Shown piece by piece: positions 1 through 8,401 of a stretch of 64,000 nt of DNA (position 1 is its first letter; each line of letters starts with the position of its first letter). A program made the position numbers and the translations under genes. The DNA is taken from assembly GCF_900184685.1 (NCBI RefSeq), contig NZ_FXXL01000007.1, forward strand, positions 930,001-994,000. The letters are read 5' to 3'. Source of the DNA: Butyricimonas sp. Marseille-P3923. GTDB taxonomy: Bacteria > Bacteroidota > Bacteroidia > Bacteroidales > Marinifilaceae. A model generated the notes under the pieces. That model was not told where the DNA came from and did not search any database. It saw nothing but the letters and a program-made list of their open reading frames with translations.

Positions 1-1577
1 CGTAACATCTTACCGTTCTCGTCCTTGTATTTCTCGTAAGGCAACAACTTCGTGTAAGTCGAAAAATCACCGTAGGGAGATTCTTTCTCCTTCGTCACGC
101 CATACGTGATCTGGTTCGTCACCTGCACCTTCGGCGTCGTGTAAAGCATGGAGAACCCCACGTCGATACGGTCGCGGTACGACCCCTTCATCACCCCGTT
201 CTCGTTATTGTAACTCAAGTCGATGCCGTAACGGAACTCTTCGTTTCCTCCCTCCACGTACAAACTGTGCTTGTGATTAAACTCCGAGCGCAACGGTTTG
301 CTCAACCAGTAAGTATCCACCCCCTCTATAACATTTTTCAACTTGGCTTGATACTCTTCTATCGTGAACAACCCCACCCACAACTCTTTATCCGAGATAT
401 CATACATCCCCGTCGCCACCTCCGCCGCCAGCTTCTCCTTCGCGTTCATCAGGTTATAGTCATACAGGTTCGGCATCGTCACCGTCCCCACCATATTATA
501 CGTCACCCGTACCTCGCCCGACCGCGGTGCCACCGTCGTGATCACCACCACGCCGTTCGACGCCCGCGAACCGTACAACGCCGTTGCCGCCGCGTCCTTC
601 AATATCGTGACACTCTCGATGCGGTTAGGATCCATATCGTACACCTTCTGGATCGTCGTCTCGAAATTATCGAGAATAAAAATCGGCAAGTTGGGATTAT
701 TCTCCAACGCTGATTTTGACAGCGAATTCCGGTCTAAATCCTTCACCCCGATACTCGACTGCCCGCGAATCTGCATCTCCGGCAGCGCGTTCGGGTCGGA
801 ACCCCATCGGTTGTTGGTCTTGATACGGAACGAGGGATCGAAAACCTCCAGCGCCTTAATCACGTTCGTCTTCGACACGTTCAACAACTCCTCCCGCTTC
901 ACGGTCACGAAATTACCCGTGAAACTCGTCTTTCTCACGTTCCCGTATCCCGTCACGACCACCTCTTCCACTTCCCTCGTGTCCGGTTTCATGCGTACCA
1001 CCGTCTCTTTGCTAAAATCAGCGACCGCCACCTCTTGACTCTCGTAACCGACAAAACTCACCACCAGATAAATGGTATCCATTTTAGGCAAATTGAAAGC
1101 GAAAATACCTTGGTTACTCGTGCTTCCCCCGATCGTCGTTCCTTTCACCAGCACGGTCGCTCCCGGCAATATGTCCCCCCTCTCGTCCAGCACCTTGCCG
1201 CGTACCGATACCGGTTCTAGCGTCCGCTGCCGCTTCTGTATCACGATCATGTTCTGGTAGAAACTGAACGTGTACTCCGTCCCCTCCAGACAAGCCCGCA
1301 GCACGTCCGACAACGGCACCGACTTGAAGCTGTGCGTCACCGCGGGAATCCGCTTCATCTCCTCGTTATTGTACAGGGGTTCGTACTTCGTGTGACGCTT
1401 GATGTAATCCAGCACCCCCGTGAAAGGAGTCTCTTTAAACTCCACGGTCAACCTCGGTTCGTCCGCCGATTGGGCGCGACAAATCCCGGTGTTAAAAGAT
1501 TGAAGAAAGAGAACCAACATCAACACGATGCCCGTCTTCCTCTTCATCATCAATAGATTAGACTTCTTCTTTTTCAT
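1..1577 (-). CDS. SusC/RagA-family TonB-linked outer membrane transporter with STN domain (3' end outside window)
   Basis: This is the N-terminal ~525 residues of a TonB-dependent outer membrane transporter of the SusC/RagA family; the rest lies beyond base 1. Reading from ATG 1577, there is a signal peptide (about residues 15-38), then an STN domain (about 45-115) that in this family contacts the FecR anti-sigma factor in the periplasm. A CarboxypepD_reg-like beta domain follows (about 125-205), then the plug with the EEVVVTGYG and LKDAAATALYGSRASNG motifs that mark SusC proteins. FecR lies directly upstream on the same strand (stop at 1781), so the pair probably forms a signalling unit, but no sigma gene is visible. 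The substrate cannot be read from the sequence. A family A repeat and a hairpin lie upstream of fecR. Confidence 0.9.
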   Translation of the reverse strand, partial: MKKKKSNLLMMKRKTGIVLMLVLFLQSFNTGICRAQSADEPRLTVEFKETPFTGVLDYIKRHTKYEPLYNNEEMKRIPAVTHSFKSVPLSDVLRACLEGTEYTFSFYQNMIVIQKRQRTLEPVSVRGKVLDERGDILPGATVLVKGTTIGGSTSNQGIFAFNLPKMDTIYLVVSFVGYESQEVAVADFSKETVVRMKPDTREVEEVVVTGYGNVRKTSFTGNFVTVKREELLNVSKTNVIKALEVFDPSFRIKTNNRWGSDPNALPEMQIRGQSSIGVKDLDRNSLSKSALENNPNLPIFILDNFETTIQKVYDMDPNRIESVTILKDAAATALYGSRASNGVVVITTVAPRSGEVRVTYNMVGTVTMPNLYDYNLMNAKEKLAAEVATGMYDISDKELWVGLFTIEEYQAKLKNVIEGVDTYWLSKPLRSEFNHKHSLYVEGGNEEFRYGIDLSYNNENGVMKGSYRDRIDVGFSMLYTTPKVQVTNQITYGVTKEKESPYGDFSTYTKLLPYEKYKDENGKML

Positions 1578-1731
1578 GTAGATTAGTTTTAGATTTCATA
1601 AAAGATGAAAACCCGCGCTCGCTCTCGTGTCCCATCACCTCGCTCGCGCGGGCTCCACCATCGTTTGTATGTCTGATTTGTAGAATAAGCATAGCATGCC
1701 CCCTTGGCCATTCATCGAATGCCATAACCTC

Positions 1732-1813
1732 TAACTTGCCGCCCCGCGGCAAATGCAACCTGTAACTTGTAACCCGCCGCTCACGGCGTATGTAACTTGC
1801 CGCTCGCGGCAAC
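1732..1813. repeat. Family C repeat: TAACTTG units with GC-rich palindromes
   Basis: Read on the plus strand there are three units of the type TAACTTG/TAACCC followed by a GC-rich palindrome: TTGCCGCCCCGCGGCAA (1736-1752), CGCCGCTCACGGCG (1775-1788) and TTGCCGCTCGCGGCAA (about 1797-1812). Extra TGTAACTTG units lie between them. The block overlaps the 3' end of the fecR gene, so its stop codon (1781-1783) and about its last ten codons lie in the repeat. The remaining gap to susC (1578-1731) contains nothing I recognise. Confidence 0.65.
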
Positions 1814-2998
1814 AACGATCACCCCGTCACTCAACGTGAATCGCATATCCGTCGTCGTGCTCAGCCACTCGAGAAACATCTCCAACGGGACATCGTACAT
1901 CATCATCCCCGTGAAACGCCGTTCCCTCATGGCGGGTGTCTCGTAAAGCACCCGCACGTCGTACCATCGACACAATTTCCTCATCACCGCATCCAACCTC
2001 TCCGCGTCGAAATTAATCTTTTTATCCACCCACGCCACGACAGCCTCCGCGTCCACCTCGCTCACCCGCGTATCGTGATCCGGCGTGATGGACACTTGCT
2101 CTCCCGGCTTCAATATCACCGTCCTGTCGCCCGACGACGCCCTGACCTTCCCTTCAAGCAGCGTCACCAGCGACACCGGTTCCTCGTCGTAACTCATCAC
2201 GTTGAACACCGTCCCCAGCACGTCCACCTGAAAATCCTTGCCCGAAACCACGAAAGACCTCCCGCCGTCCCTAGCCACCTCGAACTTCGCCTCGCCCTCC
2301 ACGTACACCTCCCGCGTCGAATCCGGGAACACGACCGGGTACTTCAGCATGGACATGGCGTTCACCACCACGCGCGAACCGTCGGAAAGAATCACGGACT
2401 GCATCTCCCCCCGCGGCACGATCAACGTGTGGTAGACCACCGTGTCCGTCAAAAGCTCTTTTTTCAACCGCGTGTAGTCCAGCGTCGGCACACCCGCCGA
2501 CCGCGAAACCCCGATCGAATCCAGACGCGAGATAGGGATAATCTCCGTCTTCTTCGACAACGTGATTACTTGATTATCGGACAGCACCAGACGCACACTG
2601 TTACGGTCGGCGCCTTGCCGCTCCACCGCACTCTCCGCCATGAACCCGGGTGCCGCCTCTTCACGCGCCTCCCGCGACCACCACCATCCCGCGGCAACGC
2701 AAATAGCCGCGCAAGCCGCACTTGCGATCACCCGCCGCCACCACGTGTTCACGTGTCGCGACTTCTCCCTTCTCCTGACCTGTTTCAGGAAAAACGAGAA
2801 ATCCGCCGCGGAATTATATTTCCCGTATTCCTTGAACCTCGCCATTATAAAACGGTCACTCTCCAGATTTCTTTTCAACCGCGCCCATCTCGGCTCCGCC
2901 AACAACGCCCCCAGCTCCTCCTCTTCCGCCCGATTTAGAGTCCCGTTCCAAGATTTAAGAAATAAATCCAATACTATATATATTCTATCTTTATCCAT
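1781..2998 (-). CDS. FecR-family anti-sigma factor
   Basis: This is a 405-residue inner-membrane FecR protein that would bind an ECF sigma factor in the cytoplasm and the STN domain of its SusC partner in the periplasm. The sequence shows an N-terminal cytoplasmic region (1-85) and one membrane segment (about 88-107, alanine-rich and ending in WWWS). The periplasmic FecR domain follows, with the motif VILSDGSRVVVNAMSMLKYP and the later VLGTVFNVMSY. A C-terminal DUF4974-like domain contains the RWYDV motif. The last residues (after VIVV) are encoded by the family C repeat and look like an extension. The gene is upstream of and co-directional with susC (1-1577). No sigma gene is adjacent, which is unusual because FecR normally follows its sigma gene. 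Confidence 0.92.
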   Translation of the reverse strand: MDKDRIYIVLDLFLKSWNGTLNRAEEEELGALLAEPRWARLKRNLESDRFIMARFKEYGKYNSAADFSFFLKQVRRREKSRHVNTWWRRVIASAACAAICVAAGWWWSREAREEAAPGFMAESAVERQGADRNSVRLVLSDNQVITLSKKTEIIPISRLDSIGVSRSAGVPTLDYTRLKKELLTDTVVYHTLIVPRGEMQSVILSDGSRVVVNAMSMLKYPVVFPDSTREVYVEGEAKFEVARDGGRSFVVSGKDFQVDVLGTVFNVMSYDEEPVSLVTLLEGKVRASSGDRTVILKPGEQVSITPDHDTRVSEVDAEAVVAWVDKKINFDAERLDAVMRKLCRWYDVRVLYETPAMRERRFTGMMMYDVPLEMFLEWLSTTTDMRFTLSDGVIVVAASGKLHTP

Positions 2999-3001
2999 AA
3001 C

Positions 3002-3031
3002 ACCATAAGAATACCCGAACTATTCTTTGGT
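3002..3031 (-). promoter_or_regulatory. Hairpin just upstream of the fecR start codon
   Basis: On the minus strand ACCAAAGAATA, a 7-base loop and TATTCTTATGGT form a near-perfect stem ending four bases before the fecR ATG (2998). It could limit ribosome access or be the remnant of a terminator after a lost upstream gene. No function is proven. Confidence 0.4.
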
Positions 3032-3050
3032 ATTACTTTTTCATGAAAAA

Positions 3051-3220
3051 AATTGAAAGTTGAAAATTGAAAATTGAAAATGTAAAAAACTATCCCTTCA
3101 AATTTCCTTTCACGTGGGGAGAGAAACGCTCCGGCGAGTCGTTTCCCCCCTTCCGCGCAAGACAAGAACTAAGGGGAGGTAGTCCTTTCATTTTCAATTT
3201 TCAATTTTCAACTTTCAATT
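3051..3220. repeat. Family A hairpin repeat (copy 1): AATTGAAA-type arms
   Basis: The left arm is several AATTGAAA/GTTGAAA units and the right arm is their reverse complement (TTTTCAATT units, 3190-3220). Between them a second stem is formed by ACTATCCC with GGGAGGTAGT, and a third by GGGGAGAGAAACG with CGTTTCCCC. The whole element could fold as one ~170-nt imperfect hairpin. It is nearly identical to 5090-5260 and in the same orientation. Its right edge abuts the stop codon of the minus-strand gene ending at 3223. Confidence 0.8.
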
Positions 3221-3222
3221 AT

Positions 3223-3912
3223 TCAAACTTCCCCGTCCATCCCGTCCGCCACCCGGAAATAGAGCGAACGCGAGAAATCCGTGCCGTTCCGCCGCACGAA
3301 AAACGGGTAAACGTGCAACACGTCCCCCTCCGGCGCGTCATGCCGCGGCAGAGTCAGCGTTACCTTCCCGTCCTCCCGCCTCGCTCCCGTGTCCTCCAGG
3401 AACTGCGGGCAATCGGGATGCGCGGCGTGAAAGTACCCGACCATCAGCCTATCCCTCCCCCCCGAGCGCAATTGCCTCGCGGTACTCGTCCACTCCAGCG
3501 TCACGGTCCATCCCTCCCGCTTCACGAGCGTGTACGTCGAATTGGCAAGCCACCCGATGCTGAACACGAACGCCGGGAAATTAATCACCCCGCTGCCGTC
3601 GCAATACGGGCCATTAATCATGTGGCACAGGTTCCATCCCGTGACCGTCAAATCTCGCGCGAAATCGTTCCACATGTTCCAATCCTCCAGCACCCGGTAC
3701 GCAGTACTCTCCACCAGTGTCGCCGCACTGAACCAATCCGAGTTGTCCCGTTGCGCATCCGTGCGCTTGGCGAGAGCCTTGTCCCGCGCCTCCGTCGTCG
3801 CGGGAGTGCGCTTGCTGTCGCACGTGCATTCCTTACCTTTCCTGTAATACTTTGTTTTACCCCCGGAACGTTGACGTCCGCTGTCCTTACCTTTTGATTT
3901 CAAATTCGCCAT
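3223..3912 (-). CDS. Uncharacterised protein with DUF6266-like C-terminus
   Basis: This is a 229-residue protein that I do not recognise firmly. The start at 3912 is chosen because AGGAGG lies 5 bases upstream of that ATG; a longer reading from 3957 lacks this. The N-terminus is very basic (rich in K, R and G, about residues 1-45) with a CTC pair, and the middle is tryptophan-rich. The C-terminal ~70 residues (a VGYFHA strand, then VTLTLP, a VYPFFVRRNGTDFSRSLYF stretch) resemble the Ig-like ending of Bacteroidota DUF6266 proteins; this is inference by eye. It is divergent from the gene at 4299, which ends in a similar way. There is no signal peptide, so it is probably cytoplasmic. The stop codon abuts a family A repeat. 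Confidence 0.6.
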   Translation of the reverse strand: MANLKSKGKDSGRQRSGGKTKYYRKGKECTCDSKRTPATTEARDKALAKRTDAQRDNSDWFSAATLVESTAYRVLEDWNMWNDFARDLTVTGWNLCHMINGPYCDGSGVINFPAFVFSIGWLANSTYTLVKREGWTVTLEWTSTARQLRSGGRDRLMVGYFHAAHPDCPQFLEDTGARREDGKVTLTLPRHDAPEGDVLHVYPFFVRRNGTDFSRSLYFRVADGMDGEV

Positions 3913-4298
3913 ATTAACCTCCTTTTTACCGTTAATACTCCCCCGACGCACCTTCATTCCACCTTAACTGTAAATTTAATAAATATTCCTCAAATTACCC
4001 ATACCACAGCTACCTTTATACCATGCTAACAAGGGTAACTTATGGAAGAGTTATGGAACACTTATGGATATTAAACTGAAGGAAGAGTTACGCCATCCCC
4101 CGCCATCACGGGCGTTTCACGCCATATTGCCACCCCGCGGGGAAGGTAAACCCGGAACGCCGAGAGTATATGTTAATTTATTCTAAAAATATTTATAATT
4201 TTTCTTGGATATAAAAAAATATGATTCTACCTTTGTTAAGAGCTTTCCACGAAGAGTATGGAAAGGCGTTTGAGTTACAAATTAAATACATTACAAAA
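3913..4298. other. Divergent intergenic region with 11-bp tandem units
   Basis: This 386-base gap lies between two divergent genes. At 4040-4072 there are three consecutive 11-base units beginning TTATGGA (TTATGGAAGAG, TTATGGAACAC, TTATGGATATT). At 4090-4140 there are repeated CGCCAT words and a GC-rich patch. The segment next to the 4299 gene is AT-rich and probably holds its promoter, but I see no clear TAnnTTTG box. No gene is visible here. Confidence 0.45.
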
Positions 4299-5102
4299 AT
4301 GGCTAGACAAAAATCACCCGAGTACACCCTGGTAACGGGAAGAATCGGGAACAAAATCTACTCCGCCATCGGTAAAGGTTGGACAGGTGTCCGCATGGAA
4401 AACACCACGCAAGCCCCCTTGCAGGAAGACCAGAAAAAAAACGCGTCGGGATTCTCGGAATTGAATCGCCACGTGAAATTCCTCAACCTCGCCTTGCGCC
4501 AAAGTTTCCCGCCGGACAGCAAGGGCGTCAAGTGGGCGAACCGCTTCACGAGCGTGAACAAAAAGAACGCGGAAGTGATCACCACCACCAAGATCGACCC
4601 CGACACCCCCGTTGACCCGAAGAAAAAGTCGAACGAGGAATTTGCCAGCCAAATCGACTGGTCGAAAATCATCATGGCACAGGGGCCCCTGTGGAAACCC
4701 GTCGTGACCGTCAACGCCTCCCCCGTCAACGCCCAACAGATACTCGAATTCAAGCGCGAGCAACTTACCCTGAAGGGAGCGTCCGCCAGGGAAATCGACG
4801 CCGTTAAAGTCGCCGCTAACGCTACCGGCTACAAGCTACAATTCGAGCAAACGCCCAACGCTATCGAGGGAGCTTACGCCTACAACAACGACCTCGTACG
4901 CGCTATCGTCTACAACCCCGAGAACGGGTTCTGCCTGCAAAAAGAACTGCGCCTCAGGGGTGAAGGCGGTGCCACCTCCGAACTCATCCCCGCCGGCGAC
5001 GGCATCGAGCTCGCGGACTACCAAGTCTACGTCTACGCTAAAACCGCCAACGGGAAACGTACCTCCAACTCCATCTACCTCACGGTGACAATTGAAAGTT
5101 GA
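4299..5102 (+). CDS. Uncharacterised protein, DUF6266-like
   Basis: This protein has 267 residues from the chosen ATG at 4299; an in-frame ATG at 4221 would add 26 residues that look non-coding. The N-terminus has a G-R-I-G-N-K-I-Y type glycine turn, followed by a basic helix and a FTSVNKKNAEV segment. The C-terminal ~80 residues end in VYVYAKTANGKRTSNSIYL, a pattern I associate with DUF6266 proteins. That assignment is by eye and uncertain. No signal peptide is seen. It is divergent from the gene at 3912, and the two probably belong together. The last codons and the TGA stop (5100-5102) lie inside the left arm of a family A repeat, so the protein tail I-E-S is repeat-encoded. Confidence 0.6.
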   Translation: MARQKSPEYTLVTGRIGNKIYSAIGKGWTGVRMENTTQAPLQEDQKKNASGFSELNRHVKFLNLALRQSFPPDSKGVKWANRFTSVNKKNAEVITTTKIDPDTPVDPKKKSNEEFASQIDWSKIIMAQGPLWKPVVTVNASPVNAQQILEFKREQLTLKGASAREIDAVKVAANATGYKLQFEQTPNAIEGAYAYNNDLVRAIVYNPENGFCLQKELRLRGEGGATSELIPAGDGIELADYQVYVYAKTANGKRTSNSIYLTVTIES

Positions 5103-5260
5103 AAATTGAAAATTGAAAATGCCAAAAACTACCCCTCCAAATTTCTTTCCGCGTGGGGGGAGAAACGATCCGACAAGTCGTTTCCCCCTTCCGCGCGAGA
5201 TTTAGAAACAAGGGGAGGTAGTCCTTTCACTTTCAATTTTCAACTTTCAATTTTCAATTG
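5090..5260. repeat. Family A hairpin repeat (copy 2)
   Basis: This near-identical copy of 3051-3220 in the same orientation has AATTGAAA-type units at the left, TTTTCAATT-type units at the right, and nested stems ACTACCCCTCC/GGGGAGGTAGT and AAACGA/TCGTTT inside. The left arm contains the stop codon of the upstream gene. The right arm ends one base before the TATCTTTG promoter box of the next gene. Confidence 0.82.
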
Positions 5261-5268
5261 TATCTTTG
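5261..5268 (+). promoter_or_regulatory. -7 promoter box TATCTTTG
   Basis: This is an exact match to the Bacteroidota -7 consensus TAnnTTTG, ending only 4 bases before the ATG at 5273. If it is used, the transcript would be leaderless or nearly so. No convincing -33 element is seen because the upstream DNA is the family A repeat arm. Confidence 0.5.
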
Positions 5269-5272
5269 TCTT

Positions 5273-8236
5273 ATGGAAAAAATAAACTTGAACAAAATAT
5301 ACAAGCGGAAAAAGAGCGACCGTGACATCTTTCAAGAGCTCATGCCTTTCAAGGTAAAGGAAATCCTGCTCATCGCCAACTACTACGACTCGTATACCAT
5401 CGAGCGCGAGGGACAATTCTCCGACAAGATATTCGGCGAATACCTGCAACTGAACCTCTACACCGCCCCCCGTTTCACCTCCGTGGCGAACGAGGAAGCG
5501 GCACTGCGCGCGTTGGCGAACAAGCATTTCGAGCTCATCATCATCATGGCGGGAATCGACAAGACGACACCCGTCGCCACGAGCCGCTCCATCAAACGCC
5601 TGTATCCCGACATCCACCAGTTGATGCTCGTGAACAACAATGCCGACCTCGCCCACTTCCGGCGCGTGGAAGCGGAAACACGGGAATCCATCGAACGCGT
5701 GTTCGTGTGGAACGGGTCGACGAAAGTATTTCTCGCCATGGCGAAATACCTTGAAGACAAAATCAACCTCGACGTCGACACCCGCCTCGCCGACACGCGG
5801 GTGATTCTCGTGGTCGAGGACTCCATCAAATACTACTCGCGCTACCTGCCGCTGCTCTACACCGAGGTCATGACACAAACACAGGCGATTATCAACGAGG
5901 AACCCTCGAACGACGAGATGGGCGTGATACTCAAGATGAGGGTACGCCCGAAAGTGATACTCGTCAGCACGTTCGAGGAAGCCGTCGACATCATAGACCG
6001 GTACCGGGACAACATCATCGGCGTTATCTCCGACGTCCGTTACCCCCGCGGCGGCGTGGAGGACGAGAACGCGGGCATCGAACTGATCCGCCACGTGCGC
6101 GCGTTCGATACCCACGTTCCCTGCCTGCTGCAAAGCCACGAACCCGAAAACCTACGCCGGGCCCAAGAAACAAAAGCCAATTTCATAGTCAAAAACTCCC
6201 CGACCCTTTCGAGGGATATCCGCAACTTCATTAAAGGGGAACTTGGGTTCGGCGATTTTATTTTCCGCGACGCCAACGGTCTGCCCATAGACCGGGCGAC
6301 GAGCGTCGAGGAATTCCGGCGCAAACTGATGACCGTGCCGGACGAGTCGCTGGAATACCACGCCAAGCGCAACGGCATCTCCACGTGGCTCATGGCACGG
6401 GCGGAAATCAACCTCGCCAAAAAACTGCGCCGTTACAGTTTCAGCTATTTCAAAAACGCGGAGGAAACGCGCCGCTTCATCGCCAACGTCTTCGAAGCGT
6501 CGGAACTGAAAAAATTGCGGGGACGCATCATCAACTTCAACCCGTTGCTGGTAGACTCCAACCGCTACATTACCCGCCTCGGCAAAGGCTCGCTCGGCGG
6601 CAAGGGACGCGGGCTGGCGTTCCTCTCCAACTTCATCGAGAACGTGTACCTTAAAAAACTCATTCCCGACCTGCAAGTGATGATACCCAAAACGGCGGTG
6701 ATCGGCGTCGATGAATTTGACAACTTTATCGAGGAGAACGACCTTTACGACGTCCTCTACGCCGACAAGCAATACGACCACATCATCGACGCCTTCCGGA
6801 CGGCACGATTGCCGGAGAAACTGCGGGCAAAACTGCGGGAATACCTCCGCGTGATGACCAAACCGCTGGCGGTACGCTCCTCCGGGTTGTTCGAGGACTC
6901 GCTCAACCAACCCTTTGCCGGCGTGTACTCCACCTACCTCCTGCCCAACAATCACCCGGACTTCGAGCGACGGGCGCGGGACGCGGAAGACGCTATCAAG
7001 CTGGTGTACGCCTCCATCTTCTCGCCCGAGTCGCGGGCGTACTTCAACGCCATCGACTACATGATCGAGGAAGAGAAAATGGCGGTAATCCTGCAGGAAG
7101 TGGTCGGCAACGAGCATAACGGGCGCTATTACCCGGAAATCAGCGGCGTGGCACAGTCGTACAACTTCTATCCCTTCTCCTACATCAAGCCGGAAGACGG
7201 GTTCGCCGTTACCGCCGTCGGGTTGGGTGCCTACGTGGTGGGCGGCGAGAAAACCCACCGCTTCAGCCCCGCGTACCCGAAACTGCAACTCGCCTCCATA
7301 CAAGACAAAATAAAGGCATCGCAACGCTATTTCTACGCCATCGACCTCGAACGGCGGGAATACGACCTGTACCGCGACGGGGAAAACGCCGCCATAAAAG
7401 CGTATGACATGCCGGAGGCGGAACGGGACGGGACTCTGGAATACACGGCGTCTGTCTACGACTTCATGAACGACCGAATCACGTACGACTTCTCCACGAG
7501 AGGTCCCCGTGTCGTCGACTTCTCGAAGATACTGCAATACGACTATTTCCCGCTGGCACCCGCGCTGCAAATCCTGCTCGACATCTTCTCGCAGGCGATG
7601 GGTTCGCCCGTGGAAATCGAATTTTGCGTCAACTTCGAGGGCGGGAAACCCGTGTTCTACCTCTTGCAAATCAAACCGCTGATTAAAAACGAGTATAATA
7701 TCGACATAGAAAACGACGCCATCGACGCCGAACACGTCCTGCTGCGTGCCGACAAGGGCATGGGCAACGGGAAGTTGCAATATATACGGGACGTGGTGTA
7801 CGTCGACCCGGAGAAATTCGACCGCCTGCGGACGGAAGAGATCGCCGAGGAAATCAAACGCCATAACGCCGACATCGCCCGCGAAGGCGAGAAATACCTG
7901 CTTATCGGTCCCGGTCGCTGGGGCACGCGCGACCCGCTGACGGGCATCCCCGTGCAGTGGTCGGATATCGCCAACGCCAAAGTCATCGTCGAACAGGGAC
8001 TCCCCGACTTCCCGCTCGACGCGTCGCTCGGCTCCCACTTCTTCCACAACGTCACCTCGATGAACGTGGGCTACTTCGCCATCCCCTTCCAAGACGCGAA
8101 CGCCTTCATCAACTTCGACGTGCTGGCACAACAGGAAGTGGTCGAAGAATTTAAATACTCCCGCCACGTCCGCTTCAAAGCCCCCCTCACCGTGTGGATG
8201 GACGGGAAGAAACAGACGTCGGTGGTGACGTATTAG
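5273..8236 (+). CDS. PEP/pyruvate-binding domain protein with two receiver-like N-terminal modules
   Basis: This is a 987-residue cytoplasmic protein. Residues ~18-130 (EILLIANYYDS start, then an IIIMAG strand) and ~180-335 (VILVVEDSIKYYSR, then VISDVRYPRGG) look like two response-regulator-type folds. Residues ~430-620 hold the PEP synthase/PPDK ATP-grasp signature: a glycine-rich GKGSLGGKGRGLAF (~437) and KPLAVRSSGLFEDS (~529). The region from about 870 (LLIGPGRWGTRD) to the end is conserved-looking but unassigned. I do not see the phosphohistidine swivelling motif (T-S-H-A) or the PEP-binding barrel of true PEP synthases, so it is unlikely to be a metabolic PEP synthase. It may transfer phosphate in a signalling pathway. 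It stands alone, followed by a family B repeat. Confidence 0.82.
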   Translation: MEKINLNKIYKRKKSDRDIFQELMPFKVKEILLIANYYDSYTIEREGQFSDKIFGEYLQLNLYTAPRFTSVANEEAALRALANKHFELIIIMAGIDKTTPVATSRSIKRLYPDIHQLMLVNNNADLAHFRRVEAETRESIERVFVWNGSTKVFLAMAKYLEDKINLDVDTRLADTRVILVVEDSIKYYSRYLPLLYTEVMTQTQAIINEEPSNDEMGVILKMRVRPKVILVSTFEEAVDIIDRYRDNIIGVISDVRYPRGGVEDENAGIELIRHVRAFDTHVPCLLQSHEPENLRRAQETKANFIVKNSPTLSRDIRNFIKGELGFGDFIFRDANGLPIDRATSVEEFRRKLMTVPDESLEYHAKRNGISTWLMARAEINLAKKLRRYSFSYFKNAEETRRFIANVFEASELKKLRGRIINFNPLLVDSNRYITRLGKGSLGGKGRGLAFLSNFIENVYLKKLIPDLQVMIPKTAVIGVDEFDNFIEENDLYDVLYADKQYDHIIDAFRTARLPEKLRAKLREYLRVMTKPLAVRSSGLFEDSLNQPFAGVYSTYLLPNNHPDFERRARDAEDAIKLVYASIFSPESRAYFNAIDYMIEEEKMAVILQEVVGNEHNGRYYPEISGVAQSYNFYPFSYIKPEDGFAVTAVGLGAYVVGGEKTHRFSPAYPKLQLASIQDKIKASQRYFYAIDLERREYDLYRDGENAAIKAYDMPEAERDGTLEYTASVYDFMNDRITYDFSTRGPRVVDFSKILQYDYFPLAPALQILLDIFSQAMGSPVEIEFCVNFEGGKPVFYLLQIKPLIKNEYNIDIENDAIDAEHVLLRADKGMGNGKLQYIRDVVYVDPEKFDRLRTEEIAEEIKRHNADIAREGEKYLLIGPGRWGTRDPLTGIPVQWSDIANAKVIVEQGLPDFPLDASLGSHFFHNVTSMNVGYFAIPFQDANAFINFDVLAQQEVVEEFKYSRHVRFKAPLTVWMDGKKQTSVVTY

Positions 8237-8396
8237 TTTATAAAGTTTGTAAAGTTCATAAGGTTTATAAGGTTCATAAAGTAACGGGTGTCCTTCGGAC
8301 GATATTATCGGCAGCTCAAGCTGCCGTGAACAAAGCGCCCCGCAGGGGTCCAAGAACTTTATGAACTTTATAAACCTTATAAACTTTATAAACTTA
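8235..8396. repeat. Family B hairpin repeat (copy 1): AAAGTTTATA-type arms
   Basis: The left arm is AGTTTATAAAG/GTTCATAAG-type units and the right arm is the reverse complement (AACTTTATAAACC units). The GC-rich core holds three small hairpins: GTCCTTCGGAC, CGGCAGCTCAAGCTGCCG and CCCCGCAGGGG. It starts within the TAG stop codon of the upstream gene and is nearly identical in core to 9670-9832. Confidence 0.85.
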
Positions 8397-8401
8397 TTTC
8401 C

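Noticed and set aside
1558-1815. An 85-codon minus-strand frame between fecR and susC
   Set aside because: Its translation follows the family C repeat and overlaps both neighbours; nothing suggests a gene.
3051-3220. A CRISPR array
   Set aside because: The units are only 7-8 bases long, without spacers, and form an inverted repeat; no cas genes are present.
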